A DNA stretch of 64,000 nt from JBMYYR01 sp965243605 (GCA_965243605.1 CBDEVQ010000123.1:17684-81683), one strand, 5' to 3'; shown: positions 53,570-62,686, numbered from the stretch's first letter. Made by a program: numbers and translations. The notes: generated by a model not told the origin, from the sequence alone.

Positions 53570-54133
53570 ATGAAAAAGTTTGCATTAACATTAGGATTAG
53601 CATTAGTAGGTACAATGGCATTTGCTCAAGATGATTTAGATGATAGTCACCAAATTTCTTTCGCTATTCCAGCAACAAGTATCTTAGATATTGAAGGACC
53701 TGGAGGAAACAATGGAATTAACTTTACTCCAGAAGCGATTACTGAGGCTGGTAATGCATTCGACTTCAATTTATCTAACTCAGCACTTTGGTTAAACTAC
53801 TCTAACATTAAAGCCAGTGCAGAAACAACTAGAAAAGTTACTGTAGGAATGACGAACGATTTACCAACAGGAATGACTCTAACGGTTGCTGCTGGATCAG
53901 ATGCTGGAAACGGGAATGGAGTAAAAGGAACACCTAACGCTTCTGCTATTACGTTAGCAAACGGATCTTCATCAACTATTATTACTGGAATTGGAAGTGC
54001 ATATACTGGAAATGGTATTAACAACGGACACCAGTTAACATACAACTTATCGTTTGATGATGCAGAATTCCAAACGTTAAGTGCTGACCTTAACGAATCG
54101 GTTACGATTACTTACACTATTGCAGACGAATAA
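53570..54133 (+). CDS. Secreted ILDIEGPGGNN-family protein, copy 1
   Basis: 187 residues. The signal peptide MKKFALTLGLALVGTMAFA is followed by an all-beta mature protein with SILDIEGPGGNN, ALWLNYSNIKAS, RKVTVGMTNDLPTGMTLTV, IITGIGSAYTG and an ending ESVTITYTIADE. There are no cysteines, no T9SS tail and no lipobox, so it is probably periplasmic or surface assembled. Its product is identical, as far as I can read, to those of copies 2 and 4. I know similar uncharacterised proteins in Flavobacteriia only as hypothetical. It lies between two paralogous minus-strand genes. Confidence 0.75.
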   Translation: MKKFALTLGLALVGTMAFAQDDLDDSHQISFAIPATSILDIEGPGGNNGINFTPEAITEAGNAFDFNLSNSALWLNYSNIKASAETTRKVTVGMTNDLPTGMTLTVAAGSDAGNGNGVKGTPNASAITLANGSSSTIITGIGSAYTGNGINNGHQLTYNLSFDDAEFQTLSADLNESVTITYTIADE

Positions 54134-54162
54134 ACAACAACATATTATATAGGGATTTCTTT

Positions 54163-54190
54163 AGACCAGATTTAACATCTGGTCTTTTTT
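54163..54190 (+). terminator. Terminator, family copy 1
   Basis: AGACCAGAT/ATCTGGTCT stem with TTAAC loop and T-run. The same hairpin follows copy 2. Confidence 0.85.
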
Positions 54191-54266
54191 TGTGCTTTTT
54201 TTTTACACACCATGCCTTTCTCAAACGGGAAAGTTGTAAATGAATAAGAAATCTTACTATTAATAT

Positions 54267-55025
54267 CTATTCTGTAAATGGTATAGAATCTACTTTTCGT
54301 TCTCTATATTCAAGATACATGGGTACACAGTTCTGTATATGTTCTATTAATTCATATTTAAAATCTGGGGTTAAAAGCCGGCTTGTTTGTGCTTCTGACA
54401 TGTAAAAATCTATAAACAAATAAATTTCATCATTTGGAATTCCTAAATTTTCATAAAAAACATCTTCAAATATACCTCGGGTTTTTTCTACCAAATTTCT
54501 TTGTTTTTCATAAGCTATTACCGCTTTATTCCTTTTAATATTCCCATTTAACCGATTTACTATAGAACTAATAATTCCTCCTTGTAAGTATGAAGCTCTT
54601 CGCGTTGAATAAGATTTAACTACTGGAATTGTATTAAATGGTAGACTCATATCAATATCTCCTCCAGGTTGATTCGTATCAAACATACTAAAATCAGTAA
54701 GCACAATATCTTGTAACGTAATATCATCTAATTCTAATATACATAATATAAATCCACTTTTAATAATTGAATCTGTAACCACCCATTCTCTATTTTTAAA
54801 TTGTATTGCCGAGAATAATAGTGTATCTCCAACATCAATAACGATTTCAAACTCACCTTGTATATTCGTGGTTGTACCTTTTATTTTTGATAAATTGAGG
54901 ACATTAACACGGTCTATTCCTAAAGAATCTTCCGAAATCAATCGACCAAGTATCGTTGTAGACTCCTGACCCAAGACAGGAAATATTAACAACATAGATA
55001 TAATGATAAAAAAGTAATTTTTCAT
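54267..55025 (-). CDS. Secreted carboxypeptidase-regulatory-like domain protein (paralogue)
   Basis: 252 residues from the ATG at 55025 (signal peptide MKNYFFIIISMLLIFPVLG). It matches the protein at 52324-53082 along its length: ILGRLISEDSLGIDRVNVLN, GEFEIVIDVGDTLLFSAIQF, DIDMSLPFNTIPVVKSYS, GIFEDVFYENLGIP and IYLFIDFYMSEA. The pair flanks copy 1 of the ILDIEGPGGNN family, so tandem duplication followed by insertion of copy 1, or the reverse, shaped this spot. Function unknown. Confidence 0.75.
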   Translation of the reverse strand: MKNYFFIIISMLLIFPVLGQESTTILGRLISEDSLGIDRVNVLNLSKIKGTTTNIQGEFEIVIDVGDTLLFSAIQFKNREWVVTDSIIKSGFILCILELDDITLQDIVLTDFSMFDTNQPGGDIDMSLPFNTIPVVKSYSTRRASYLQGGIISSIVNRLNGNIKRNKAVIAYEKQRNLVEKTRGIFEDVFYENLGIPNDEIYLFIDFYMSEAQTSRLLTPDFKYELIEHIQNCVPMYLEYRERKVDSIPFTE

Positions 55026-55160
55026 ATTAAAACAAATAAACATTAAATTTAAATATTCATATGGCTCTAATAACTGGGTTTAAATGTTTTTTAAATTGAT
55101 TAACAATTGATCAAAATTCCTTAATTTCTATTTACTCTGTTTTATAAAAAAATAATATTA

Positions 55161-55168
55161 TAAATTTG
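55161..55168 (+). promoter_or_regulatory. Promoter -7 box of the WG-repeat gene
   Basis: TAAATTTG matches TAnnTTTG, 32 bases before the ATG at 55201. Confidence 0.5.
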
Positions 55169-55200
55169 AAGATAGTATCAAAAATAAATACAATTTAAAA

Positions 55201-56964
55201 ATGACAAAGCGAACCTTCTTATTTTTGAGCTTCATAATGCTCATTTTACAATCTTTAAATGCTCAAACCTCTCAACAAAAAAAAATACTAAATCAATACT
55301 ACAAGAGAGCAAAGTACAAAATCATAGAAAAAATAGAAAGAGAACATATTCCATTACTTGGAGAATCTGTTGATATGATTCCATACCGTGTAGACGATTC
55401 ATATGGGTTTGTAAAAAACAAAATAAAAAGCAAAACTAAATGGCTTATAGAGCCTAAATATGATCAAGTTTTTGCTGTTTATAAAGAAGGTGCTATTGTT
55501 AAAGAAAAACCTGAAGAAAATAAATGGAGTGGCTATGGATTGATAAATCAAAAAGGTGAATGGATAATACATCCTGATTTCAAAAATCTATTAAAAATAG
55601 ACGATATGTATTTTGGGATAAGAACAAGTACAACCAAATCACTATCCGACTTTTATGATTCTGCTATTGATACTGAACAGAAAAGTGATACATTACTATC
55701 GTTTTTAAACCAAATAAAACCATTACGAAGAGATAAAGATTTAGGATGGGAACATTCAGGTATTTATTGGGTTGAATGTTTTGATGAACAAGGAAATCAA
55801 AAAGTAAGAGAATTTTGTCATGATTTTAATCAATTTTCTTCTATAGATACACTCGCTTGGTTTAGGTATGGGAAAACCATTACGGTTAGAGGAAAATCAG
55901 GTAAAATTCATACAACTATAAAAGATTCTGAAACGAAACAATTTATTGGTATTAATAACAATACAATTATTTATGCCATTCCTAATCCAACAAAACAACA
56001 AAAGGGAACAACCTATAATTTTGAAGGGTATACAATAACAAACGAAAAAAAATATACACTAAAATCGCAATATAGTTACATTAAGCACATTCAAAATATC
56101 ACACAACTAAACGATACATTGTTTGGATTTGTTTTAAATGATCAAAATTACCAATTCATCTCATTAGATGGAGAAATAATGCCTTATGGATTATCTTCTG
56201 GAATTGTAGGCCTATATCAATCCAACTCCAATTTCTTTAATCAAAATGAATTTATTGTAAGACATGAAGAGTCAAATAAAGTGGGGGTTATTGACCGTAA
56301 CGGACAACTCTTAATTCCATTTACTTTTGATCATATTGAAGGTTTCTCGGAAGGTCTATCTTATGCCATTAAAGATAAGACACCTTGTTTTATTAACCTT
56401 AAAGGGGAAATCATTCTCCAAGATAAAGAAGACAATCAGTTAATCGGATCAATACCTGTAGAAAAAATCCAAATGCAGTTACAAGAACCTGTATCTTTTC
56501 AAGATGGATTATGCTTATCAAAAGCGCATAATTACTATATAACAGAAGAGTATGAAACCCCAAAAGAAGGATATGTTTCTCATAAAACAGTTAATACAAA
56601 AACAGGGGATAGTATTTATGTATATTATGGAAAAATACCTGAAATATTTATTTATTTTAATAAAAATCAGGATATTAAAATTAAACTGACACCAGATATA
56701 GAAATTGCTGGGAATTTTAAAGATGGATTCGCACCTATTATGATTGATAAACTTTTCGGCTTTATAGATAAAACTGGAAAAGTCGTTATTCAACCTGAAT
56801 ACCAAGCCAGTGCTTCTGGTGGGTACTTAAATATCAATATTCATATCCCTTATTTTAATGGAGACTTTGCTTATATAAAATCATGGAAAGGCTATATAGA
56901 CCGAAATGGTAAAAAATATTACGAAGGTAAACGCATGGAAGATAAATACAACTTTAGCCATTAA
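55201..56964 (+). CDS. WG-repeat (KWG) protein, secreted
   Basis: 587 residues with signal peptide MTKRTFLFLSFIMLILQSLNA. Repeats of the WG type are visible: YGFVKNKIKSKTKWLIEPKY, YGLINQKGEWIIHPDF, VGVIDRNGQLLIPFTFDHIE, FGFIDKTGKVVIQPEYQ and KGYIDRNGKKYYEG. The repeats are split into an N-terminal and a C-terminal set by a less regular centre. WG repeats form beta-solenoid or propeller-like binding surfaces; no enzymatic domain is seen. It is probably periplasmic or surface located. Confidence 0.85.
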   Translation: MTKRTFLFLSFIMLILQSLNAQTSQQKKILNQYYKRAKYKIIEKIEREHIPLLGESVDMIPYRVDDSYGFVKNKIKSKTKWLIEPKYDQVFAVYKEGAIVKEKPEENKWSGYGLINQKGEWIIHPDFKNLLKIDDMYFGIRTSTTKSLSDFYDSAIDTEQKSDTLLSFLNQIKPLRRDKDLGWEHSGIYWVECFDEQGNQKVREFCHDFNQFSSIDTLAWFRYGKTITVRGKSGKIHTTIKDSETKQFIGINNNTIIYAIPNPTKQQKGTTYNFEGYTITNEKKYTLKSQYSYIKHIQNITQLNDTLFGFVLNDQNYQFISLDGEIMPYGLSSGIVGLYQSNSNFFNQNEFIVRHEESNKVGVIDRNGQLLIPFTFDHIEGFSEGLSYAIKDKTPCFINLKGEIILQDKEDNQLIGSIPVEKIQMQLQEPVSFQDGLCLSKAHNYYITEEYETPKEGYVSHKTVNTKTGDSIYVYYGKIPEIFIYFNKNQDIKIKLTPDIEIAGNFKDGFAPIMIDKLFGFIDKTGKVVIQPEYQASASGGYLNINIHIPYFNGDFAYIKSWKGYIDRNGKKYYEGKRMEDKYNFSH

Positions 56965-56980
56965 TGATTCATTTTACAAC

Positions 56981-57013
56981 AAAAAGGATATTGTATGATA
57001 CAATATCCTTTTT
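56981..57013. terminator. Bidirectional terminator
   Basis: Perfect stem AAAAAGGATATTGTAT/ATACAATATCCTTTTT between the convergent genes ending at 56964 and 57051. Confidence 0.85.
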
Positions 57014-57050
57014 GCGTTTGTAGCTATATATATTTACTATGTTAATAATA

Positions 57051-57536
57051 CTAACAACAATTCTCTACATACCATATTCCATTATACTGAAATATGATTA
57101 TATCAAATTCACAAGGCAATTGTGCAAAATAATGATTTAAATTATACATATACTCGGCAAAAAACTTATCCGTTCCTGACCATATTGTTCGATCTACATT
57201 AGGAATACCATCATGTACTGGCATTCCAAACCCAAATTTAATAATGGAGATATTTACCGTTTTATCAATTTCATTCACTGTTCTTTTAATATAACCTTTG
57301 TCTTTATAATTCAACAAATAGATATCGGTCATTGTTTTAAGAGCTGTTCTTTGAAACTCTTTACCCATAGTAAGAGGATATGATGAAGAGCGTAATACAC
57401 CAGGCAAAGATTCACAATGACTTGAATTCAACTTCATTTCTTGTGTTTGCACAAATTCAATATCTGTATCGGATTGCTTTGTACAAGATGTAACAAATAG
57501 ACCTATTAGTAGAATAGGCATTAATACATTTTTCAT
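57051..57536 (-). CDS. Hypothetical lipoprotein
   Basis: 161 residues with a lipoprotein signal (MKNVLMPILLIGLFVTSC, lipid-anchored cysteine at residue 18). The mature part has two cysteines at the very end (WYVENCC) and one in SSHCESLPG, and reads like a small mixed domain. No family recognised. It is probably anchored in the inner or outer membrane. Confidence 0.6.
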   Translation of the reverse strand: MKNVLMPILLIGLFVTSCTKQSDTDIEFVQTQEMKLNSSHCESLPGVLRSSSYPLTMGKEFQRTALKTMTDIYLLNYKDKGYIKRTVNEIDKTVNISIIKFGFGMPVHDGIPNVDRTIWSGTDKFFAEYMYNLNHYFAQLPCEFDIIIFQYNGIWYVENCC

Positions 57537-57767
57537 AAATACAATTTATTAGTTAATACTTTTTACATACGCACAAAGTATACATATAAAATGTATTAAG
57601 CAAATAAAATAATCAATAAAATAAACCTAAAAACCTACAAAACAATATTTTACATTAAAACTTTAAAATAACATGACACTTAATACTTTCCATCCAATTA
57701 AGCTTATATTCAATAAATTACGATACATTTAACCACTTGTATTACTAAACTTATTTTGTTACATAAT

Positions 57768-58319
57768 ATGCGCTATTTAAAATCTATTTTCACTTTACTA
57801 TTCATTTGGTTTATTACTCATGTGTCTTACAGCATTATTGATGGTATTAAAAATGACCAATACAGTTCGGATGTTGCTGTTATTTTAGGAAATAAAGTTC
57901 ATAAAGATGGTCGGTTATCCGTTCGACTAGAAAAGCGCCTAGAATGTGGATTATCTCTTTACAATGACAAGAGAGTAAAACAAATTATTGTTAGTGGTGG
58001 ACTGGGTAAAGAAGGGCATTATGAGGCAGAAATCATGAAAATATATCTTCTTAACCATGGTGTTAAAGCATCCGATATACTTGTGGACAACTATGGGAAT
58101 AATACTCGGCTCACGGTTAAAAACACATTACGATTAAAAGAAAAGCATAAGTTTTCGAGTATTATTGTCGTTTCTCAGTATTACCATATTACAAGAATAA
58201 AAATGTTGTTTAAAAAACATGATGTTTATGTTCATGGTGTTAGTCCAGACTATTTTGAGCCAAGAGATATATTTTCTATTCCTAGAGAATTTATAGCCTA
58301 CTATACACAATGTTTTTAA
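57768..58319 (+). CDS. YdcF/SanA-like (DUF218) protein
   Basis: 183 residues from the ATG at 57768; the TTG at 57756 was rejected. One N-terminal membrane helix (about 5-25) is followed by the DUF218 fold: SDVAVILGNKVHKDGRLSVR, QIIVSGGLGKEGHYEAEIM, ILVDNYGNNTRLTVKNTL and IIVVSQYYHITRIKMLF. E. coli SanA and ElyC in this family act in envelope barrier maintenance; the reaction is not settled. It is monocistronic. Confidence 0.85.
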   Translation: MRYLKSIFTLLFIWFITHVSYSIIDGIKNDQYSSDVAVILGNKVHKDGRLSVRLEKRLECGLSLYNDKRVKQIIVSGGLGKEGHYEAEIMKIYLLNHGVKASDILVDNYGNNTRLTVKNTLRLKEKHKFSSIIVVSQYYHITRIKMLFKKHDVYVHGVSPDYFEPRDIFSIPREFIAYYTQCF

Positions 58320-58456
58320 CCACGACTTAAAACGGCCATATCTATATAAAAACTAACTTTTATAACCATAAGATAACCTTTTGTATTCTTTTATTAGATA
58401 AGAACAGACCTTAGTTAAGTACTTATATAGCACTTCAACCTATTCTCTTAATTACC

Positions 58457-58972
58457 TTAATTCGTATTTTCTATATGCTCTTCACGCTCATTTAATTTAT
58501 ATTTCACAGGAATAACAAACAATTCACTTACAACTTCTTTACCATTTCTGGCAGGTTTCATTTTTGGTAAACGTTTTATTAAATCGATGGCATTTTGATT
58601 TAATATTTCATATGTTCCTCTCACCACTTTAATCCCTTCAACAACCCCAATTGTGTTAATTCTAAATTGTATATATACTTTCCCTTCTAACTTTTTGTCT
58701 ATGGCTTCTTGAGGATATACCTTATTCTTTGCCATAAATTGATGTAATTCTAATTGAAAACATTCCAATAAAGCCTTATCCCCTTCAACCTTTTCACATC
58801 CTGGGAAAACAGGAGGCCTTATACTTGGAAAAGCACATATATTAATATTGTCATCATAGGAGGTTTCTGATACATCCTTCCTACCAAACGTTTTCTCTTC
58901 TGATGATTGACATGATAATACAAACCCGAGGCTCAACAAACTCAATATCAACATCTTCTTTATATATTTCAT
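58457..58972 (-). CDS. TonB C-terminal-domain lipoprotein
   Basis: 171 residues. The start MKYIKKMLILSLLSLGFVLSC looks like a lipoprotein signal with Cys21. The C-terminal 90 residues match a TonB C-terminal domain: YPQEAIDKKLEGKVYIQFRI, NTIGVVEGIKVVRGT and MKPARNGKEVVSELFVIPVK, preceded by the PPVFPGCE segment common in Bacteroidota TonB-like proteins. The proline-rich spacer and the N-terminal transmembrane anchor of true energy transducers are missing, so it may not work with ExbBD. It lies just upstream, and divergent, of copy 2. Confidence 0.8.
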   Translation of the reverse strand: MKYIKKMLILSLLSLGFVLSCQSSEEKTFGRKDVSETSYDDNINICAFPSIRPPVFPGCEKVEGDKALLECFQLELHQFMAKNKVYPQEAIDKKLEGKVYIQFRINTIGVVEGIKVVRGTYEILNQNAIDLIKRLPKMKPARNGKEVVSELFVIPVKYKLNEREEHIENTN

Positions 58973-59194
58973 ATTTTATTTAAATCAATTGATCCAACCA
59001 TTCCTATTATACATGTATTGAAACGACAAATATTAATAGATATTATTCTAAAACATAGCTATTAAAACACTATATAACCTATAACACAGTTATCTAATAA
59101 TTTAAACTTTCCATTCATAGAGCTAATTTTACCATTCATCGGAATGAAGAGGTCTATAAGGTGTTTATCACCATTTATTACCTTAAACTGTTGC

Positions 59195-59202
59195 TATATT
59201 TG
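59195..59202 (+). promoter_or_regulatory. Promoter -7 box, family copy 2
   Basis: TATATTTG, 43 bases before the ATG, in the same position as in the other three copies. Confidence 0.65.
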
Positions 59203-59245
59203 TAATGTAATCAAAAACAAAGTCTAACAACAAAAACAAAACAAG

Positions 59246-59809
59246 ATGAAAAAGTTTGCATTAACATTAGGATTAGCATTAGTAGGTACAATGGCATTTG
59301 CTCAAGATGATTTAGATGATAGCCACCAAATTTCTTTCGCTATTCCAGCCACTAGTATCTTAGATATTGAAGGACCTGGAGGAAACAACGGAATTAACTT
59401 TACTCCAGAAGCGATTACTGAAGCTGGTAATGCATTCGACTTCAATTTATCTAACTCAGCACTTTGGTTAAACTACTCTAACATTAAAGCCAGTGCAGAA
59501 ACAACAAGAAAAGTTACTGTAGGAATGACGAACGATTTACCAACAGGAATGACTCTAACGGTTGCTGCTGGATCAGATGCTGGAAACGGGAATGGAGTAA
59601 AAGGAACACCTAACGCTTCTGCTATTACGTTAGCAAACGGATCTTCATCAACTATTATTACTGGAATTGGAAGTGCATATACTGGAAACGGTATCAACAA
59701 CGGACACCAGTTAACATACAACTTATCGTTTGATGATGCAGAATTCCAAACATTAAGCGCAGACCTTAACGAATCAGTTACTATTACTTATACAATTGCA
59801 GACGAATAA
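59246..59809 (+). CDS. Secreted ILDIEGPGGNN-family protein, copy 2
   Basis: 187 residues, the same product as copy 1, with a few synonymous base differences. Its upstream module is the most diverged of the four (TAATTTAAACTTTCC where the others have TACTATCCTATTTCC). Its 3' flank is the same as that of copy 1 (AACAACAACATATTATATAG and the AGACCAGAT hairpin). Protein identity with scattered silent changes points to purifying selection or gene conversion rather than a single very recent copy event. It is followed by the GC-palindrome array. Confidence 0.75.
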   Translation: MKKFALTLGLALVGTMAFAQDDLDDSHQISFAIPATSILDIEGPGGNNGINFTPEAITEAGNAFDFNLSNSALWLNYSNIKASAETTRKVTVGMTNDLPTGMTLTVAAGSDAGNGNGVKGTPNASAITLANGSSSTIITGIGSAYTGNGINNGHQLTYNLSFDDAEFQTLSADLNESVTITYTIADE

Positions 59810-59838
59810 ACAACAACATATTATATAGGGATTTCTTT

Positions 59839-59868
59839 AGACCAGATTTAACATCTGGTCTTTTTTTT
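59839..59868 (+). terminator. Terminator, family copy 2
   Basis: AGACCAGAT/ATCTGGTCT stem with a T-run, the same as after copy 1. Confidence 0.85.
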
Positions 59869-59880
59869 GTGTATTTTTTT

Positions 59881-60330
59881 TGAAGTTCGTTTTTACACAC
59901 CCCTAACCCTTCTCAAGAGGGGATGTTATATTGCATAATAAGCCCCAGAGGGGCGACCCAAACCGCATAAAAAATACCATACAAAGTTTATTGAAGTTCG
60001 TTTTCACACACCCCTAACCCTCTCAAGAGGAGAAATTATATTGCATTATAAGCCCCAGAGGGGCGGACTGTACAAAACAAATGAGAACAAAAAACACATA
60101 TAGCCCCAGAGGGGCGACCAAAACCGCATAAGAATAAATACATACAAAATTTATTGAAGTTCGTTTTTTACACACCCCTAACCCTTAAATTATATTGCAT
60201 TATAAGCCCCAGAGGGGCGAACTGTACAAAACAAATGAGAACAAAAAACACATATAGCCCCAGAGGGGCGACCAAAATCGCATAAGAATAATACATACAA
60301 AGTTTATTGAAGTTCGTTTTTACACACATC
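59881..60330. repeat. Tandem array of palindromic intergenic repeats
   Basis: Four starts of TGAAGTTCGTTTT (59881, 59992, 60155, 60308) define three units of about 111, 163 and 153 bases and a partial fourth. Within them are TACACACCCC or close variants, CTCTCAAGAGG-type dyads, and five copies of AGCCCCAGAGGGGCG (59941, 60051, 60102, 60205, 60256), which is a GCCCC/GGGGC palindrome. They are GC-rich islands in AT-rich DNA. Spacing is irregular and the 'spacers' are themselves repeats, so this is not CRISPR. Confidence 0.8.
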
Positions 60331-60534
60331 AATACAACTTCGTTTTCGTTTAGCAAAGGCCGTTAAGAAAGGAAGTCTAAACTTAAATTATTGCAAACCG
60401 AAAAAGTACATACCTTATTGATATTCTAGGTTATTTAACCATTTTAGTATTCTTTGTTTAGCACGTCTATCATGATAATTTATAAAATACACCACATTAA
60501 AGCCCATATTTGTGGTTTAAAAGTGATAAAAGAC

Positions 60535-60542
60535 TAAATTTG
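60535..60542 (+). promoter_or_regulatory. Promoter -7 box of the FkbM gene
   Basis: TAAATTTG matches TAnnTTTG and ends two bases before the ATG at 60545, which favours the in-frame ATG at 60566 as the translated start. A TTTG at 60509-60512 may be the -33 element, with a long 22-base spacer. Confidence 0.45.
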
Positions 60543-60565
60543 ACATGGAATTTAGAGTAAAAAAT

Positions 60566-61300
60566 ATGATTAAAAACACATTAAAAGCAGTCCTAAGTTT
60601 TTTAAAGATTGATTTAACCCAAAATTTAAAGTATGATCGGTTAACTAAAAAGATCTTTGAACAAGTCTTAACTAAAGATTCTAATTGCATAGACATTGGC
60701 TGCCATAAAGGTGAGGTTTTAGACGAAATTTTAAAATCTTCTCCTAATGGACATCATATTGGCTTTGAACCTATTCCTGATTTTAACAAAAATCTGGTTC
60801 AAAAATATAAAGGTCAATCTAAAATCACCATTTCTAATATTGCCCTAAGCGATAATGCTGGCAAAATAGAATTTAATTACGTAAAAAATGCACCTGCTTA
60901 CAGTGGTATAAAAAAACGTAAGTATGCAACATCAAATCCAAATGTTGAGAAAATTAAAGTCAATACCCAAAAACTGGATGCCTATTTAGAAGATATTTCA
61001 TATTCGCAGCCTATTCATTTAATGAAAATTGATGTGGAAGGTGCTGAAATGCTTGTGTTAAAAGGTGCAGAAAAGACAATACGTACGCACAAACCAACCA
61101 TTATTTTTGAATTTGGATTAGGAGCTAGTGATTATTACGACACAACCCCTGAAGATTTATTCAATCTTGTACATTCAAATTTTAACATGAAATTATCGAC
61201 ACTCGATCATTTTATTAATTCGAAACCTGCATTAGCTCTAAAAGAATTCACTTCCTTATACTCGAACAACAAGGAGTATTATTTTATTATTCATAGATAG
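60566..61300 (+). CDS. FkbM-family methyltransferase
   Basis: 244 residues from the ATG at 60566, chosen because the promoter box ends two bases before the alternative ATG at 60545 and because MIKNTLKAVLSFLKIDLTQN looks like the usual N-terminus. The SAM-binding motif I is CIDIGCHKGEVLDEIL, followed by GFEPIPDF (motif II) and HLMKIDVEGAEMLVLKGAE, the FkbM hallmark. Members methylate hydroxyl groups on sugars or polyketides. No glycan cluster is visible nearby, so the substrate is unknown. It sits between copies 2 and 3. Confidence 0.88.
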   Translation: MIKNTLKAVLSFLKIDLTQNLKYDRLTKKIFEQVLTKDSNCIDIGCHKGEVLDEILKSSPNGHHIGFEPIPDFNKNLVQKYKGQSKITISNIALSDNAGKIEFNYVKNAPAYSGIKKRKYATSNPNVEKIKVNTQKLDAYLEDISYSQPIHLMKIDVEGAEMLVLKGAEKTIRTHKPTIIFEFGLGASDYYDTTPEDLFNLVHSNFNMKLSTLDHFINSKPALALKEFTSLYSNNKEYYFIIHR

Positions 61301-61680
61301 ATATAATGTCAGTTCTATTGTGCTTTAAGACGTCAGGAGGAAAGTGTATCGAAAACAGGTTAAGTTTGTTTTTTACACACCCATAACTCCTCTCAAGGGG
61401 GGGAAGTTATACTTAATACGAACTATCTGCTCGAGTGCATTGTAACATGAAGATAAAAGTATTTCTGTAAAGATATCTCCTATTCCACACAGGACCTTAT
61501 TTTATTGTAAAACCATATAACACAGTTATCTAATACTATCCTATTTCCATTCAAGGAGCTAATTTCACCATTCATCGGCGTTAAGTGGTTTATGAGACTA
61601 ATATCACTTTTATTACCTTAATCTGTTGCTATATTTGTAATGTAATCAAAAACAAAGTTTAACAACAAAAACAAAACAAG
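61301..61680. other. Intergenic with dispersed repeats and promoter module
   Basis: It contains a REP-like element at about 61318-61365 (GACGTCAGGAGG, GTGTATCGAAAACAGG), a TACACACCC element at about 61370-61410, and from 61485 a 196-base module that reads identically to the one upstream of copy 4. Confidence 0.6.
61630..61637 (+). promoter_or_regulatory. Promoter -7 box, family copy 3
   Basis: TATATTTG, 43 bases before the ATG. Confidence 0.65.
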
Positions 61681-62244
61681 ATGAAAAAGTTTGCATTAAC
61701 ATTAGGATTAGCATTAGTAGGTACAATGGCATTTGCTCAAGACGATCAAGATGATAGTCACCAAATTTCTTTCGCTATTCCAGCAACAAGTATCTTAGAT
61801 ATTGAAGGACCTGGAGGAAACAACGGAATTAACTTTACTCCAGAAGCGATTACTGAGGCTGGTAATGCATTCGACTTCAATTTATCTAACTCAGCACTTT
61901 GGTTAAACTACTCTAACATTAAAGCCAGTGCAGAAACTACAAGAAAAGTTACTGTAGGAATGACTAACGATTTACCAACAGGAATGACTCTAACGGTTGC
62001 TGCTGGTACAGATGCTGGAAACGGGAACGGCGTAAAAGGAACACCTAACGCTTCTGCTATTACGTTAGCAAACGGATCTTCTTCTACTATTATTACTGGA
62101 ATTGGAAGTGCTTATACTGGAAACGGTATTAACAACGGACACCAGTTAACATACAACTTATCGTTTGATGATGCAGAATTCCAAACTTTAAGCGCAGACC
62201 TTAACGAATCGGTTACAATTACATATACAATTGCAGACGAGTAA
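61681..62244 (+). CDS. Secreted ILDIEGPGGNN-family protein, copy 3
   Basis: 187 residues. It differs from copies 1, 2 and 4 at two residues: Gln in place of Leu in the mature N-terminus (AQDDQDDSHQ), and Thr in place of Ser in AAGTDAGNG. Its 5' module (61485-61680) matches that of copy 4 base for base by eye, and its 3' flank (GATTTTTTCCTCACACATAT) is also that of copy 4, so copies 3 and 4 form the younger pair. Confidence 0.75.
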   Translation: MKKFALTLGLALVGTMAFAQDDQDDSHQISFAIPATSILDIEGPGGNNGINFTPEAITEAGNAFDFNLSNSALWLNYSNIKASAETTRKVTVGMTNDLPTGMTLTVAAGTDAGNGNGVKGTPNASAITLANGSSSTIITGIGSAYTGNGINNGHQLTYNLSFDDAEFQTLSADLNESVTITYTIADE

Positions 62245-62283
62245 GATTTTTTCCTCACACATATTTAAATAGTTAATAAGAGA

Positions 62284-62311
62284 AGACCAGATGTAGATCT
62301 GGTCTTTTTTT
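62284..62311 (+). terminator. Terminator, family copy 3
   Basis: AGACCAGAT/ATCTGGTCT stem with GTAG loop and a T-run. Confidence 0.85.
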
Positions 62312-62541
62312 GTGCTTATTTTTTTACACACCCCTAACCCCTCTCAAGAGGGGAAGTTGAAATGTCAGTTCGAGAGGTTTACCACGTAAGAAGGAAAGTG
62401 TATCGAAAATAGATTATTTGTACAATTTAATCGTGTTCGTTTTTACACACCCTTAACCCCTCTCAAGAGGGAAAGTTATACTGAATACGAATATCTTTGA
62501 AACATTAGACGAAAAGTGTAGCTATAATGATATTATCTATC
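62312..62541. repeat. Dispersed intergenic repeats between copies 3 and 4
   Basis: Two TACACACCC...CCCCTCTCAAGAGGG elements (starting near 62326 and 62443) and one REP-like element (GTCAGTTCGAGAGG at 62364, GTGTATCGAAAATAG near 62397), plus a shortened remnant near 62505. No coding frame. Confidence 0.65.
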
Positions 62542-62686
62542 CCACACAGGACCTTATTTTATTGTAAAACCATATAACACAGTTATCTAATACTATCCTA
62601 TTTCCATTCAAGGAGCTAATTTCACCATTCATCGGCGTTAAGTGGTTTATGAGACTAATATCACTTTTATTACCTTAATCTGTTGC

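Noticed and set aside
59881..60330. Possible CRISPR array
   Set aside because: Repeat spacing is irregular (111, 163, 153 bases), the intervening sequences are themselves repeated, and no cas gene is nearby.
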